From VRUE01 sp963807425 (GTDB lineage: Bacteria; Actinomycetota; Thermoleophilia; Solirubrobacterales; 70-9), in NCBI GenBank assembly GCA_963807425.1, contig CAWEBZ010000008.1, positions 1-43,978 on the forward strand: a stretch of 43,978 bases of DNA. Direction: 5' to 3'. The translations under genes and the position numbers were made by a program. A model generated the notes under the pieces. That model worked only from the letters and a program-made list of their open reading frames with translations. It was not told the origin of the DNA and did no database searches. Numbering within the stretch: position 1 is the stretch's first letter; each line of letters begins with the position of its first letter. Positions 1 to 8,947 of the stretch are shown piece by piece.

Positions 1-673
1 GGGTGGTCGAGGTCGACGGGGTCTCGCGCGAGCTCTGCGGCGGCACCCACGTCGCCAACACGGCCGAGGTCGGCATCTTCAAGATCTCCGCGGAGGGCTC
101 AGTGCCGCCAACGTGCGCCGGATCGAGGCGATCACCGGCCCCGCCGCGATCGACTGGTTCCGCCAGCGCGAGGCGGAGCTGCGCGAGGCCGGCGAGCTGC
201 TCGGCAACGCCCAGGACCCGCTGGGCGGGGCGCGCCGAGCGGCCGCGCAGCTGCGCGAGGCCGGCGCCGGCGCCGAGCAGGCCCAGCGCCAGCTGCTGGG
301 CGAGGAGGCGAAGCGGCTGGCGGCCGTGGCCGTCGAGGTCGACGGCGTCCAGGTCGTCGTCGCGGCGGCGGAGCTGCCTGGCCAGAAGGAGCTGCTGGAG
401 CTCGGCAACCGGGTCCAGTCGATGCTTGGCGGTGCCTCGGCGCTGCTGCTCGGCGGCGGCGAGGGCGACAAGGTGGCGCTGGTCGCCCTGGTCTCCGCCG
501 ACGCGGTCGGCCGCGGGCTCTCGGCCGCGACCCTGGTCCGCCAGGCGGCGGCGGTCGTGGGCGGCGGCGGCGGCGGTCGCGACGACATGGCCCAGGCCGG
601 CGGCAAGGACCCGGCCAAGCTCGACGAGGCCCTGGCAACGGCGCGGGCGGCCATCGAGCGGGAGCTCGCCTGA
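1..673 (+). CDS. alaS: Alanyl-tRNA synthetase, C-terminal part (5' end outside window, one frameshift)
   Basis: This is the 3' end of alanyl-tRNA synthetase, which charges tRNA-Ala in the cytoplasm and edits mischarged tRNA. The start of the window encodes the editing-domain motif CGGTHVANTAEVG, which carries a zinc-binding Cys and His, followed by the coiled linker and the C-Ala domain (GGGRDDMAQAGG, close to the family GGGRPDMAQAGG). Reading begins in frame 3 and continues from about position 106 in frame 2. One base seems to be missing in the GSV-AANVRRIE stretch, because the family has two residues there where the sequence has room for fewer. The stop at 671-673 lies 2 bases before ruvX. 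A sequencing slip is more likely than a real lesion, since the protein is well conserved on both sides. Confidence 0.93.
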   Translation, partial: GGRGRRGLARALRRHPRRQHGRGRHLQDLRGGLSAANVRRIEAITGPAAIDWFRQREAELREAGELLGNAQDPLGGARRAAAQLREAGAGAEQAQRQLLGEEAKRLAAVAVEVDGVQVVVAAAELPGQKELLELGNRVQSMLGGASALLLGGGEGDKVALVALVSADAVGRGLSAATLVRQAAAVVGGGGGGRDDMAQAGGKDPAKLDEALATARAAIERELA

Positions 674-675
674 GC

Positions 676-1080
676 GTGCGCGTTCTCGCCCTCGACCACG
701 GCACCGTGCGCATCGGCTGCGCGCTCTCCGACCCCAGCGGCACCCTGGCGACGCCGCTGCCGGTGATCGACCCGCCCGAGGCGCGCGTCGTCGCCGAGCT
801 GGTCGCCGAGCACGGGGTGGAGCTGGTCGTCGTCGGGCTGCCGCTGCATCTCAGCGGCGAGGAAGGCAGCCAGGCGGGTCTGGTCCGCAGCTTCTGCACC
901 GAACTGGAGGCGATCCTCTCGGTCCCGGTCGAGACCTACGACGAGCGCCTGACGACGAAGATGGCGGATGCCTCGCGCCGGGCCGGGGCGACGGCTCCGC
1001 GCGACTCGATCGCCGCCGCCCACCTGCTGCAGGCCTACCTCGCCGGCCAGGCCGCGATCGAGGAGCGCGCCGATGACTGA
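676..1080 (+). CDS. ruvX: Putative pre-16S rRNA nuclease / Holliday junction resolvase-like RuvX (YqgF)
   Basis: 134-aa RNase H-fold protein of the YqgF/RuvX family, which in bacteria takes part in 5' end maturation of 16S rRNA. The opening RVLALDHGTVRIG holds the first acidic catalytic Asp of the fold. GLPLHLSGEEG is the family GLP motif, and VETYDERLTT carries the conserved Glu. The last catalytic Asp is expected in the DSIAAAHLLQAYL helix. The start is GTG two bases after the alaS stop, and the 3' end overlaps mltG by 8 bases, so alaS, ruvX and mltG are probably one transcript. Length is normal for the family. Confidence 0.93.
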   Translation: MRVLALDHGTVRIGCALSDPSGTLATPLPVIDPPEARVVAELVAEHGVELVVVGLPLHLSGEEGSQAGLVRSFCTELEAILSVPVETYDERLTTKMADASRRAGATAPRDSIAAAHLLQAYLAGQAAIEERADD

Positions 1081-2719
1081 GGACTGGATGCCTGAGGACC
1101 CCTTCGCCAATCCCGAGGACCCCGCCGCGCGCGAGCGCGAGCAGCGCCGGCTCGAACGCGAGGAGAAGCGCCGCAAGCGCGAAGCGAAGCCCGGCAAGAA
1201 GGAGTCCAGGCGCGGCAGGAAGAACGCCCCAGCGCCCGCGCCGGCACCACCCCAGTCGACTGCACCCGAGCCGACTGCACCCGAGCGGTCTTCGCCGGCC
1301 GATCCCGCGCCCTCTGCTGCGCCCGGGACCCCAGCGGCCCCCGCGCCGGAATCGCCGCCCGACTCGACGCCTGGCCCCGCGGCCAGCCCCGTCTCGGAGT
1401 CAGCGCCCGATCCCGAGCCCAGGCCACGGCCGGCGCCCGAGCCACGGCCCGACCCCGCGCCCGCGCCACGGCCCGACCCCGCGCCGCGGTCGCGACCCAC
1501 GTCGGCGCCGACCCCTGAGCCGCCGCTGGCGCCGCGCTCGTCCGAGCAGGAGTTCTGGGACGACGAGCCGCCGCTGGAGGAGGAGCCGTTCGCCGGGGAG
1601 CCCGTCAAGGCGCCGCCGCCGGTCGTCGCGCCAAAGGGGCGTCGCGGCGGCGGCTCGAGCGGGGGCATCTTCGCCGCCGTCGGCCGCCACCCCTTCCGCC
1701 TCGTCGGCGCGATCGTCGCGGTGCTCGTGCTCTGGTTCCTCTTCGCCCTCTTCCAGCCCTTCCACGGCGACGGCTCCGGGCAGGTCGAGGTCAGCATTCC
1801 GAAGGGCGCCAGCGTCAGCGAAGTCGGCGACCTGCTGGGCGACAAGGGGGTCGTGGACAGCTCGACCCTCTTCCAGATCCGGGCCACGCTCGAGGGCAAG
1901 CGCTCCGAGCTCTACCCCGGGCACTACACCCTCGCCGAGGGCATGAGCTACAGCGCCGCCCTCGACGCCCTCTCCAAGCCGCCGATCAAGCGCGTCACCA
2001 GCGTCACCATCCCCGAGGGATACAGCCGCGCCCAGGCGGCCCAGCTGGTCTCCGAAGACGGCCTCGCTGGCGACTACACGAAGGAGACGGTTCGCTCGAA
2101 GTACCTGAACCCTGCCAAGTACGGCGGCAAGGGCGCCAAGGACCTCGAGGGCTTCCTCTTTCCCGACACCTTCGAGCTGAAGCCGGGCGCACCCGCCGCC
2201 GACCTGGTCCAGCTGCAGCTGCAGGACTTCAAGCGGCGGATCGAGGGCGTCGACATGAAGTACGCCAAGTCGAAGAACCTGACCGTCTTCGACGTCCTCA
2301 TCATCGCCTCGCTGATCGAGGACGAGGCGGGCATCCCCAGCCAGCGCAAGCTCGTCGCCTCGGTCGTCTACAACCGCCTGCACGAAGGGATGCCGCTGGG
2401 GATCGACGCGACGATCCGTTTCGCCACCGGGAACTACGAACAGCCGCTGACCGAATCGGAGCTGGCGGTGGACTCCCCCTACAACACCCGCACCAACGCC
2501 GGGCTGCCACCGGGCCCGATCAACAGCCCCGGGATTGACGCGATCGAGGCGGCCGCCCACCCGGCCAAGTCCGGCTATCTCTTCTACGTGAACAAGCCGA
2601 ACACGTGCAACGAACTCGCCTTCGCCAAGACCGAAGCCGAATTCGAAGCGAACGTCGCCAAGTACAACGCCGCCCGCGAAGCCAACGGCGGCAACGAGCC
2701 GAGCACCTGCGGGGAGTAG
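1073..2719 (+). CDS. mltG: Endolytic murein transglycosylase MltG (YceG family) with long Pro-rich cytoplasmic tail
   Basis: 548-aa membrane-anchored lytic transglycosylase that cuts nascent peptidoglycan strands at the outer face of the membrane. Residues 1 to about 200 form a charged Glu/Arg stretch followed by a Pro/Ala-rich low-complexity region with repeated PRPDPAP-like units. One membrane segment follows (about 205-230, VGAIVAVLVLWFLFALF), then the LysM-like and YceG domains. The likely catalytic Glu is in ASLIEDEAGI (about 413-416), and VVYNRLHEGMPLGIDAT and AGLPPGPINSPG are family signatures. The ATG at 1073 is chosen because GAGGAG lies at good spacing and the start overlaps the ruvX stop. 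The cytoplasmic tail is far longer than in E. coli MltG; long tails are common in actinobacterial homologues. Unlike the genes after it, this frame is intact. Confidence 0.93.
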   Translation: MTEDWMPEDPFANPEDPAAREREQRRLEREEKRRKREAKPGKKESRRGRKNAPAPAPAPPQSTAPEPTAPERSSPADPAPSAAPGTPAAPAPESPPDSTPGPAASPVSESAPDPEPRPRPAPEPRPDPAPAPRPDPAPRSRPTSAPTPEPPLAPRSSEQEFWDDEPPLEEEPFAGEPVKAPPPVVAPKGRRGGGSSGGIFAAVGRHPFRLVGAIVAVLVLWFLFALFQPFHGDGSGQVEVSIPKGASVSEVGDLLGDKGVVDSSTLFQIRATLEGKRSELYPGHYTLAEGMSYSAALDALSKPPIKRVTSVTIPEGYSRAQAAQLVSEDGLAGDYTKETVRSKYLNPAKYGGKGAKDLEGFLFPDTFELKPGAPAADLVQLQLQDFKRRIEGVDMKYAKSKNLTVFDVLIIASLIEDEAGIPSQRKLVASVVYNRLHEGMPLGIDATIRFATGNYEQPLTESELAVDSPYNTRTNAGLPPGPINSPGIDAIEAAAHPAKSGYLFYVNKPNTCNELAFAKTEAEFEANVAKYNAAREANGGNEPSTCGE

Positions 2720-2721
2720 GG

Positions 2722-3513
2722 ATGCCGCGCCTCGCGGTCCTCGGCCACCCGGTTGCCCACTCGCGCTCGCCGGCGATGCAGAACGCGGCGCTGGCCGCGC
2801 TCGGGCTGGGGGAGGAGTGGAGCTACGAGGCGATGGACGTTGCCCCGGATGAGTTCGCGGAGAGGGTGCGGGCGCTGGCGGCGGACGGATATGCCGGGGC
2901 CAACGTCACCGTCCCCCACAAGCAGGCGGCCCTGGCCGCGGCCGACACGCCGAGCGCGGTGGCGCGGGAGATCGGCGCCGCCAACACCCTCGTCTTCAGC
3001 GGTGGGGGAGTCCAGGCTCACAACACCGACGCCGAGGGCTTCCTGACGGCGCTGCCGGGCTCGCCCCGGGATCGGCGGGCGCTGGTGCTGGGCGCCGGCG
3101 GCGCCGCCCGCGCCGTCGTCTGGGCGCTCGCCCGCGAAGGCGCCGCGGTCGCGGTCTGGAACCGCACCCCGGAGCGGGCGGCGGCGCTCTGCGCCGAGCT
3201 GGGCGGGACCCCGGTCGCCGACCCCGCCCAGGACGAGTACGAGCTGATCGTCAACACCAGCGCCGCTGGGCTCGGCGGCGAGGATCCGTTCGCACCTGCC
3301 GCTGGCCCCGGCCCGCTTCTCCTCGCCGCAGACCGTCGTCGACATGGTCTACGGGGAGCGGCCGCTCGCTGTTGCTGGCCGCGGCCGAAGACGGCGGGCG
3401 CCGCCGCGGTCGACGGCCTCGAGATCCTCGTCCAGCAGGGCGCCCTCTCGCTCGAGATCTGGACCGGCCGCGAGCCCCCGCTCGACGCGATGCGGGCCGC
3501 CGCCCGCGCCTGA
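2722..3513 (+). CDS. aroE: Shikimate dehydrogenase AroE (three +1 slips near the 3' end)
   Basis: Reduces 3-dehydroshikimate to shikimate with NADPH. The substrate-binding N-domain shows GHPVAHSRSPAMQNAAL and NVTVPHK (catalytic Lys). AHNTDAEGF has the catalytic Asp, and LGAGGAARAVV plus VWNRTPERA form the NADP site. After about 3286 the family sequence continues in the next frame (HLPLAPARF, TVVDMVYGERP), then from about 3364 in the third frame (SLLLAAAEDGG), and from about 3402 again in the first frame (VDGLEILVQQGALSLEIWTG). Three single-base insertions therefore cancel, and a shortcut reading in frame 1 gives a scrambled stretch of about 39 residues. The start ATG is 3 bases after the mltG stop and preceded by GGGGAG. 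Confidence 0.9.
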   Translation: MPRLAVLGHPVAHSRSPAMQNAALAALGLGEEWSYEAMDVAPDEFAERVRALAADGYAGANVTVPHKQAALAAADTPSAVAREIGAANTLVFSGGGVQAHNTDAEGFLTALPGSPRDRRALVLGAGGAARAVVWALAREGAAVAVWNRTPERAAALCAELGGTPVADPAQDEYELIVNTSAAGLGGEDPFAPAAGPGPLLLAADRRRHGLRGAAARCCWPRPKTAGAAAVDGLEILVQQGALSLEIWTGREPPLDAMRAAARA

Positions 3514-3517
3514 GCGT

Positions 3518-3563
3518 CGATTGCTGAGTTGGCAGGCCCATAGCCGGCCTAACTCAGCAATCG
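3518..3563. repeat. Inverted repeat between aroE and aroC
   Basis: Perfect 13-bp arms (cgattgctgagtt at 3518-3530, aactcagcaatcg at 3551-3563) enclose a second partly paired GC-rich stretch (ggcaggc / ccggcct). No T-tract follows on the plus strand, so it is a weak factor-independent terminator at best. An operator or a REP-like unit is equally possible. Its outline resembles the hairpin at 10166-10209 (CTGAG followed by a GGC/GCC inner stem). Confidence 0.75.
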
Positions 3564-3586
3564 TCGACGCCTATAGCCTTGGCGCG

Positions 3587-4759
3587 ATGACCAGCTTCCG
3601 ATTCACCACCGCGGGCGAGTCGCACGGGCCGGGGCTCGTGGCGATCGTCGAGGGCATGCCGGCCGGGCTCGAGCTCGACCGCGAGGCGCTCGACCGCGAC
3701 ATGGCGCGGCGCCAGCTCGGCCACGGCCGCGGCGGCCGGATGAAGATCGAGACCGACACGCGTCGAGGTCCGCTCCGGAGTCCGCCACGGGCGCACCCTC
3801 GGCAGCCCGATCGCCGTCCTCGTCGCCAACCGCGACTACGCCAACTGGGAGGAGCGGATGAACCCCTGGCCGGTCGAGGGGTTCGAGCCCGACGAGGTCC
3901 ACCTGCCGCGCCCCGGCCACGCCGACCTCGTCGGCGCCCAGAAATACGGCCACTCCGACATCCGCAACGTCCTCGAGCGCGCCAGCGCCCGCGAGACCGC
4001 CGCTCGCGTCGCCGCCGGCACGCTCGCCCGCGGCTTCCTCACCGCGCTCGGGGTCGAGGTCCACAGCCACGTCATCCAGATCGCCTCGGTCCGGGCCGCC
4101 GAGCGCCCCGACCTGACGCCGGCGGACTTCGCCGGCGTCGACGAGGACCCGGTCCGCTGCCTCGACCCCGAGGCCAGCAAGGCGATGGTCGAGGAGATCA
4201 ACCGCCTGCGCAAGGCCAACGAGAGCCTCGGCGGCAGCTTCGAGGTGCGCGTCTTCGGGCTCGTCCCGGGGCTCGGCTCCCACATCTCCTGGGAAGACCG
4301 CCTCGACGGCCGCCTCGCCGGCGCCGTCGCCTCGATCCAGTCGGTCAAGGGCGTCGCGATCGGCGAAGCCTGGGACGTCGCCGGCCGCCCCGGCTCCGAG
4401 GCCCACGACGAGATCTTCTGGTCCGAGGAGCACGGCTACTTCCGCGAGACCAACCACGCCGGCGGCCTCGAGGGCGGGATGACCAACGGCCAGCCGCTCT
4501 CGGTGCGGGCGGCGATCAAGCCGATCTCGACCCTGACCAAGCCGCTGCGCTCGGTCGACACCGAGACCAAGCAGCCGGCGCAGGCGCTGCGCGAGCGGAC
4601 CGACTCGACCGTCGTCCCCGCCGCCGCCGTCGTCGCCGAGGCGATGGTCGGCGCTGACCCTGGCCGCGCTGCTACCGCGAGAAGTTCGGCGGCGACCACA
4701 TCGACGACGTCCTCGCCGCGCTCGACGCCTACAAGCAGCGCATCGACTTCCGGGGCTGA
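3587..4759 (+). CDS. aroC: Chorismate synthase AroC (three +1 slips)
   Basis: Makes chorismate from EPSP with reduced FMN, the last common step of aromatic biosynthesis. Signature 1 is GESHGPGL near the N-terminus. RPGHADLVGAQKYGHSDIRNVLERASARETAARV is signature 2, and RPGSEAHDEIFW is signature 3. The sequence starts in frame 2 and moves to frame 3 at about 3764 (between KIETD and VEVRSGVRHG). It slips twice more at about 4652 and 4673, so the C-terminus reads VALTLAALL then REKFGGDHIDDVLAALDAYKQRIDF before TGA at 4757-4759. Each slip is one extra base, and removing it restores family length exactly. There is no strong Shine-Dalgarno; tatagc about 12 bases before the ATG could be a promoter -10 for a leaderless message. 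Confidence 0.9.
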
Positions 4760-4763
4760 GCCG

Positions 4764-6321
4764 GTGAGCAGGCCGGCGATCGTCTTCATCGGCTTCATGG
4801 GGGCCGGCAAGAGCACCGCGCTCGCCGCCGCCCGCACGGCCGGGCTGGAGACGACCGAGATCGACGAGCTGATGGAAGCGGAGCTCGGCAAGCCGATCGC
4901 CGAGGCCTTCGAGCAGCGACGGCGAGGAGGCCTTCCGCGCGCGCGAGGCCGAGGTCGTCGGCGAGCTGCTGGAGCGGGCCGACGGCGGCGCGATCGCGCT
5001 CGGCGGCGGCAGCGTCCTCTCCGAGCGGGTGCGCGCGGCGCTCGACCGCCACACCGTCGTCTGGCTGCGAGGTCGACGCCGCGCGAGGCCTGGCGGCGGA
5101 TCGCCGGCAGCGACCGGCCCGCTGGCGACCAGCGAAGAGGACGTCGAGCGGCTGCTGGCCGAGCGCCTGCCGCTCTACGAGGAGCTGGCCGACGCGGTGG
5201 TGCCGATGGCCGACCGCGGCGTCGGTCGCGCGCGCCCTGCCGGCGATCCAGGCGCTGGCGCGAGATGCCCGCGGGGACGCAGGCTGCTCTGGGCGGCGAG
5301 CGCCTCCGGCGAGTACCCGGTGTTCGTCGGCCGCGGGCCTGCTCGGAGTCCGGACTGGTGGCCGCTGGACGGGCCGCGCGCTTCTGCGTCACCGACACGC
5401 GACGTCGGGCCGCTCTACGCCGAGCGCCTCGAGCCGCTGGCCGGCCACGCGTCGAGGTCGAGCCCGGCGAGGCGGCGAAGACGATGGCCGCAGGCCGAGC
5501 GACGTCGCTGCGCGAGCTGGCCGCGCGCGGGGATGACCCGCGAAGACCACGTGGTCGCCCTCGGCGGCGGGGTCGTCGGCGACCTCGCCGGCTTCTGCGC
5601 CCACCTCTACCAGCGCGGCGTCCCGGTGGTGCAGGTGCCGACCACGCTCGTCGCCCAGGTCGACTCCGCCTACGGCGGCAAGACCGGGGTCGACCTGCCC
5701 GAGGGCAAGAACTACGCCGGCGCCTACCACCTGCCGGCGGCGGTGATCGCCGACACCGCGACGCTGGCGACGCTGCCGCGCGGAGGAGCTCGCCGCCGGC
5801 TTCGTCGAGGTGCTGAAGACCGGGCTGCTGGCCGGCGGCGCGCTCTGGGAGCGGGTGCGGGCGATCGAGGCGCTCGACCCGGCGAGCTCGACGACGTCGT
5901 CTTCGCCTGCGCCCGCTACAAGTGCGAGGTCGTCGCCGCCGACGAGCGCGACGCGCGGCCTGCGCCACGTCCTCAACCTCGGCCACACCGTCGGCCACGC
6001 GATCGAGGCGGCCAGCGGCTACGCGCGCTACCGCCACGGCGAGGCGGTCGGGCTCGGCCTGCTGGCGGCGCTGCGCCTCTCCGACGCGCCCGACCTGCGC
6101 GACGAGGTCGAGGGGATCCTCGCGCCGCCACGAGCTGCCGGTCGCGCTCGACCCGGCGATCGACGCTCGACGCCGATCCTCGACGCCCTGCAGCGCGACA
6201 AGAAGCGCACCGCGGCCGGCGTCGGCTTCGTCCTCCTCTCCGAGCCGGGCGAGCCCCGCGCGGGGCAGCTGCGTCGACCCGGCTAGGGTCCGCGGCGCCG
6301 TGGAGGAGCTGCTACAGATGA
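4764..6321 (+). CDS. aroKB: Bifunctional shikimate kinase / 3-dehydroquinate synthase (AroKB fusion), many +1 slips
   Basis: The first part is shikimate kinase: FIGFMGAGKST is the P-loop, ETTEIDELME binds shikimate, and IALGGGSV is the family GGG motif. The second part is 3-dehydroquinate synthase: EPGEAAKTM, VVALGGGVVGDLAGFCAHLYQRG, PTTLVAQVDSAYGGKTGVDLPEGKN, and LNLGHTVGHAIE with metal-binding His. No stop codon occurs in any frame across the junction (about 5230-5400), so this looks like a true fusion, as known in Thermotoga and some actinobacteria. At least 20 single-base insertions break the frame; they are densest at 5070-5530, with others near 4917, 5780, 5955, 6126, 6160 and 6262. Each removal restores family length. 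The 3' end is placed at the TGA overlapping the aroQ ATG, which needs one further +1 slip. Start GTG is 4 bases after the aroC stop. Confidence 0.85.
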
Positions 6322-6775
6322 CCACCGCCCGCAACCGCGTCGCCGTCCTGCACGGGGTCAACTTCGACGTCCTCGAGCGGCGCGACCCGGAGATCTACGG
6401 CGGCCTCTCGCTGCAGCGAGCTGGAGCAGCGGATCGCGGACTGGGCGCACGAGCTCGGCCTCGAACCGATCTTCTTCCAGACCAACTCCGAGGGCGAGTT
6501 CGTCGAATACCTGCACCGCCTGCCCGACCTCGCCGACGCCGCGATCGTCAACGCCGGCGCCTGGACCCACTACAGCCGCGCGATCGCCGACGCGCTCGAG
6601 CTGACCGGCCTGCCCGCGGTCGAGGTCCACCTCTCCGACGTCGAGGACCGCGACGACTGGCGCAGGCTCTCGGTCTTCGACGGGCTGGTGCTGGCGAAGA
6701 TCTCCGGCAAGGGGCCGGACGGCTACCGCGAGGCGCTCGAGCTGCTGGCCCGCGAGCTCGGCGCCAGCCGGCTGA
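6318..6775 (+). CDS. aroQ: Type II 3-dehydroquinate dehydratase AroQ (two +1 slips)
   Basis: Dehydrates 3-dehydroquinate to 3-dehydroshikimate. The type II pattern is clear: VAVLHGVNFDVLERRDPEIYGGLSL (family LxGxNLxxLGxREPxIYG, with the catalytic Tyr), IFFQTNSEGEFVEYLH, AAIVNAGAWTHYSRAIADAL and AVEVHLSDVEDRDDWR (catalytic His). The usual leucines of the first motif are replaced, but the Tyr is kept. A +1 slip at about 6417 separates LSLQ from ELEQRIADWA. A second slip is needed for the frame to reach the TGA at 6773-6775, which overlaps the pepP ATG. Without these slips the reading frame would run through into aroB on one side and pepP on the other. Confidence 0.87.
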
Positions 6776-7837
6776 TGCGCGGCCGCGGCGACCGCCTCGA
6801 GCGCGCTCCTGGCCGAGCGCGAGCTCGACCGGATGCTGGTCACCGACCTGACCAACGTCCGCTACCTGACCGGCTTCACCGGCACCAACGGCGCCTGCGT
6901 CTGCGGGCCGGGGATCCGCCTCTTCCTCACCGACTTCCGCTACACCGAGCGCGCCGCGGCCGAGGTCGAGGGCTGGGAGACGATGACGATCGCCGACGAC
7001 TGGCTGGAGCGGGATCGCCGAGCGGCTCGAGGGCCGGGTCGGCTTCGAGGACGACCACATGTCGGTCCGGCTGCTGGAGAAACTGAGGGAGAAACTCGCC
7101 GAGGGCGTCGAGATGGTCGCGGCCGGCGGCGCGGTCGAGCAGCTGCGGCGGGTCAAGGACGAGGCGGAGCTGGCGGCGATCGCCGCCGCCTCGGAGCTCG
7201 CCGACGAGGTCTGGCGCTGGAGCGCTGGAGCGCGGCCTCGCCGGGCGCAGCGAGCGCGAGGTCGCCCGCGCCGCCGAAGCGCGGATCCGCGAGCTCGGCG
7301 GCGACCCGTCCTTCCCGGCGATCGTCGCCGCCGGCCCCAACGGCGCCCTGCCGCACGCCGAGCCGGGCGAGCGCGAGATCGGCCGGGGCGAGCTGGTCGT
7401 CTTCGACATGGGCGCGAAGCTCGACGGCTACTGCTCCGACGGCACCCGCACCTTCGCCACCGGCGAGCCCGGGCGAGGCGGCTCGCGAGGTCTACGAGAC
7501 GGTGCTGGAGGCGCAGCGACTGGCGCTGGAGGCGATCGCCGCCGGCGTCGACGGCGAAGACGTCGACACGGTCGCCCGCGAGGTGATCGAGGCCGCCGGC
7601 CACGGCGAGCGCTTCGGCCACGGGCTCGGCCACGGGGTCGGCCTCGAGGTCCACGAGGGGCCGCGGCTCTCGCTGCGCTCCGACGACGTCCTGGCCCCGA
7701 ACGAAGTCGTCACGGTCGAGCCCGGCATCTACCTGCCGGGCGAGCTCGGGGTGCGGATCGAGGACCTCGTCGTCGTCACCGAGGACGGCTACCGCAACCT
7801 CAGCGGCCTGCCCAAAGAGCTGCAGATCGTCGGCTAG
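6775..7837 (+). CDS. pepP: Xaa-Pro aminopeptidase, M24 family (four +1 slips)
   Basis: Cytoplasmic metallo-aminopeptidase that removes an N-terminal residue before proline. The N-terminal creatinase-like domain has RMLVTDLTNVRYLTGFTGTNGA. The catalytic pita-bread domain shows the five M24 ligands: VFDMGAKLDGYCSDGTRTF (two Asp), GHGLGHGVGLEVHEGP (His), VVTVEPGIYLPG (Glu) and GVRIEDLVVV (Glu). Slips occur at about 6800, 7012, 7226 and 7470, each adding one base. From 7470 to the TAG at 7835-7837 the frame is intact. In most actinobacteria pepP is directly followed by efp; here efp lies 9.5 kb downstream. ATG at 6775 overlaps the restored aroQ stop. Confidence 0.88.
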
Positions 7838-7841
7838 GACC

Positions 7842-8891
7842 TCAGCGGCTGAGGTCGACGTCCGCGGTCAGGCGGCCGGCGAAGGCCGCCAGTAGCTCCA
7901 CGGTCGCCTCGACGTCGCCCAGGTCGACCATCTCGACCGGCGAGTGCATGTAGCGAAGGGGGATCGAGACGAGCCCGGTGGGGATGCCGGCGCGGGAGAT
8001 CTGCAGCACGTCGGCGTCGGTGCTGGTGCCGCGGCCGCTGGCGCTGATCGAGTGGTCGATGCCCTCCGCCTCGGCGGTCTCGACCAGCAGCTCGAAGACC
8101 TTGGGGGAGAGGGTGGAGCCGCGGCCGATAACCGGGCCGGAGCCGAGCGGGCTGCTGCCGAGCTCCTTCTCGTCGACGCCCGGGGCGTCGGTGGCGTGGG
8201 TGACGTCGACCGCGATCGCCAGGTCGGGGCGAACCTCGAAGGCGGCGGTGCGGGCGCCGAAGAGGCCGATCTCCTCCTGCACGGCGGCGACGGCGGCGAA
8301 GGATCCGGCGACGCTCTCGCGCTCGTGCGCGCGCCGCAGACTCTCCAGCGCCACGTAGGCGCCGAGCCGGTTGTCCATCGCCCGCGAGACGAGGCGCTCG
8401 CCCATCACCGGCAGCGGCTCGGCCGCGATCACGACCGGGTCGCCGACCCGGATCGCCGCCGCTGCCTCGTCGCGGTCGGCGGCGCCGACGTCGATGTGGA
8501 GGCCTTTCAGCTCGACCACCTTCTTGCGCTGGTCGGCCTCGAGTAGGTGGATGGGCTTGCGGCCGACGACGCCCAGGACGGGGCCGTCCTTGCCGCGGAT
8601 CTCGACCCGCTGGCCGACCAGGATCTGCGGGTCCCAGCCGCCGATCGGGGCGAACCAGAGGAAGCCCTTCTCGTCGATGTGGGTGACGATCAGGCCGATC
8701 TCGTCGATATGGCCGACCACGGCGAGCAGCGGCGCGGCGTCGCCGACCTGGGCGATCGAGGAGCCGAGGCCGTCGCTGCTGAGCGTGGCGAAGGAGGCAG
8801 CCTCGCGCCAGACGGTGGCCGCCGGGCCCTCGTAGCCCGAGGGCGCGCCGGCCCGCAGGAGATTGTCGAGTAGTGAAGGAGTCTGACTCAA
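7842..8891 (-). CDS. M42 family metallopeptidase (glutamyl aminopeptidase / endoglucanase-like)
   Basis: Dinuclear metal aminopeptidase of the TET type, acting on peptides in the cytoplasm as large oligomers. Metal and catalytic residues are visible: VVGHIDEIG (His), RAMDNRLGAY (bridging Asp), VQEEIGLFGA (catalytic Glu and ligand Glu), AVDVTHATD (Asp) and PLRYMHSPVEM (His). The start is uncertain: TTG at 8891 fits the family N-terminus (SLLDNLLRAGAPSGYE) but has no clear Shine-Dalgarno. The gene converges on pepP with only 4 bases between stops, so neither has room for its own terminator. The frame is intact, in contrast with the plus-strand genes to its left. Confidence 0.9.
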   Translation of the reverse strand: MSQTPSLLDNLLRAGAPSGYEGPAATVWREAASFATLSSDGLGSSIAQVGDAAPLLAVVGHIDEIGLIVTHIDEKGFLWFAPIGGWDPQILVGQRVEIRGKDGPVLGVVGRKPIHLLEADQRKKVVELKGLHIDVGAADRDEAAAAIRVGDPVVIAAEPLPVMGERLVSRAMDNRLGAYVALESLRRAHERESVAGSFAAVAAVQEEIGLFGARTAAFEVRPDLAIAVDVTHATDAPGVDEKELGSSPLGSGPVIGRGSTLSPKVFELLVETAEAEGIDHSISASGRGTSTDADVLQISRAGIPTGLVSIPLRYMHSPVEMVDLGDVEATVELLAAFAGRLTADVDLSR

Positions 8892-8947
8892 GGTCGTGCA
8901 GTATGCCGAAAGCGAACGCGTGTCCGTAGTGAGGTCGCGCTCGCGGC

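Noticed and set aside
79..1899. 606-residue open frame on the minus strand across alaS, ruvX and mltG
   Set aside because: Low-complexity Gly/Ser/Arg composition; it is a shadow of high-GC coding on the plus strand, whose three genes have clear motifs.
5922..6851. aroB-aroQ and aroQ-pepP read-through fusions
   Set aside because: The missing stops reappear (ATGA and TGATG overlaps) once the same one-base slips seen throughout the operon are removed.
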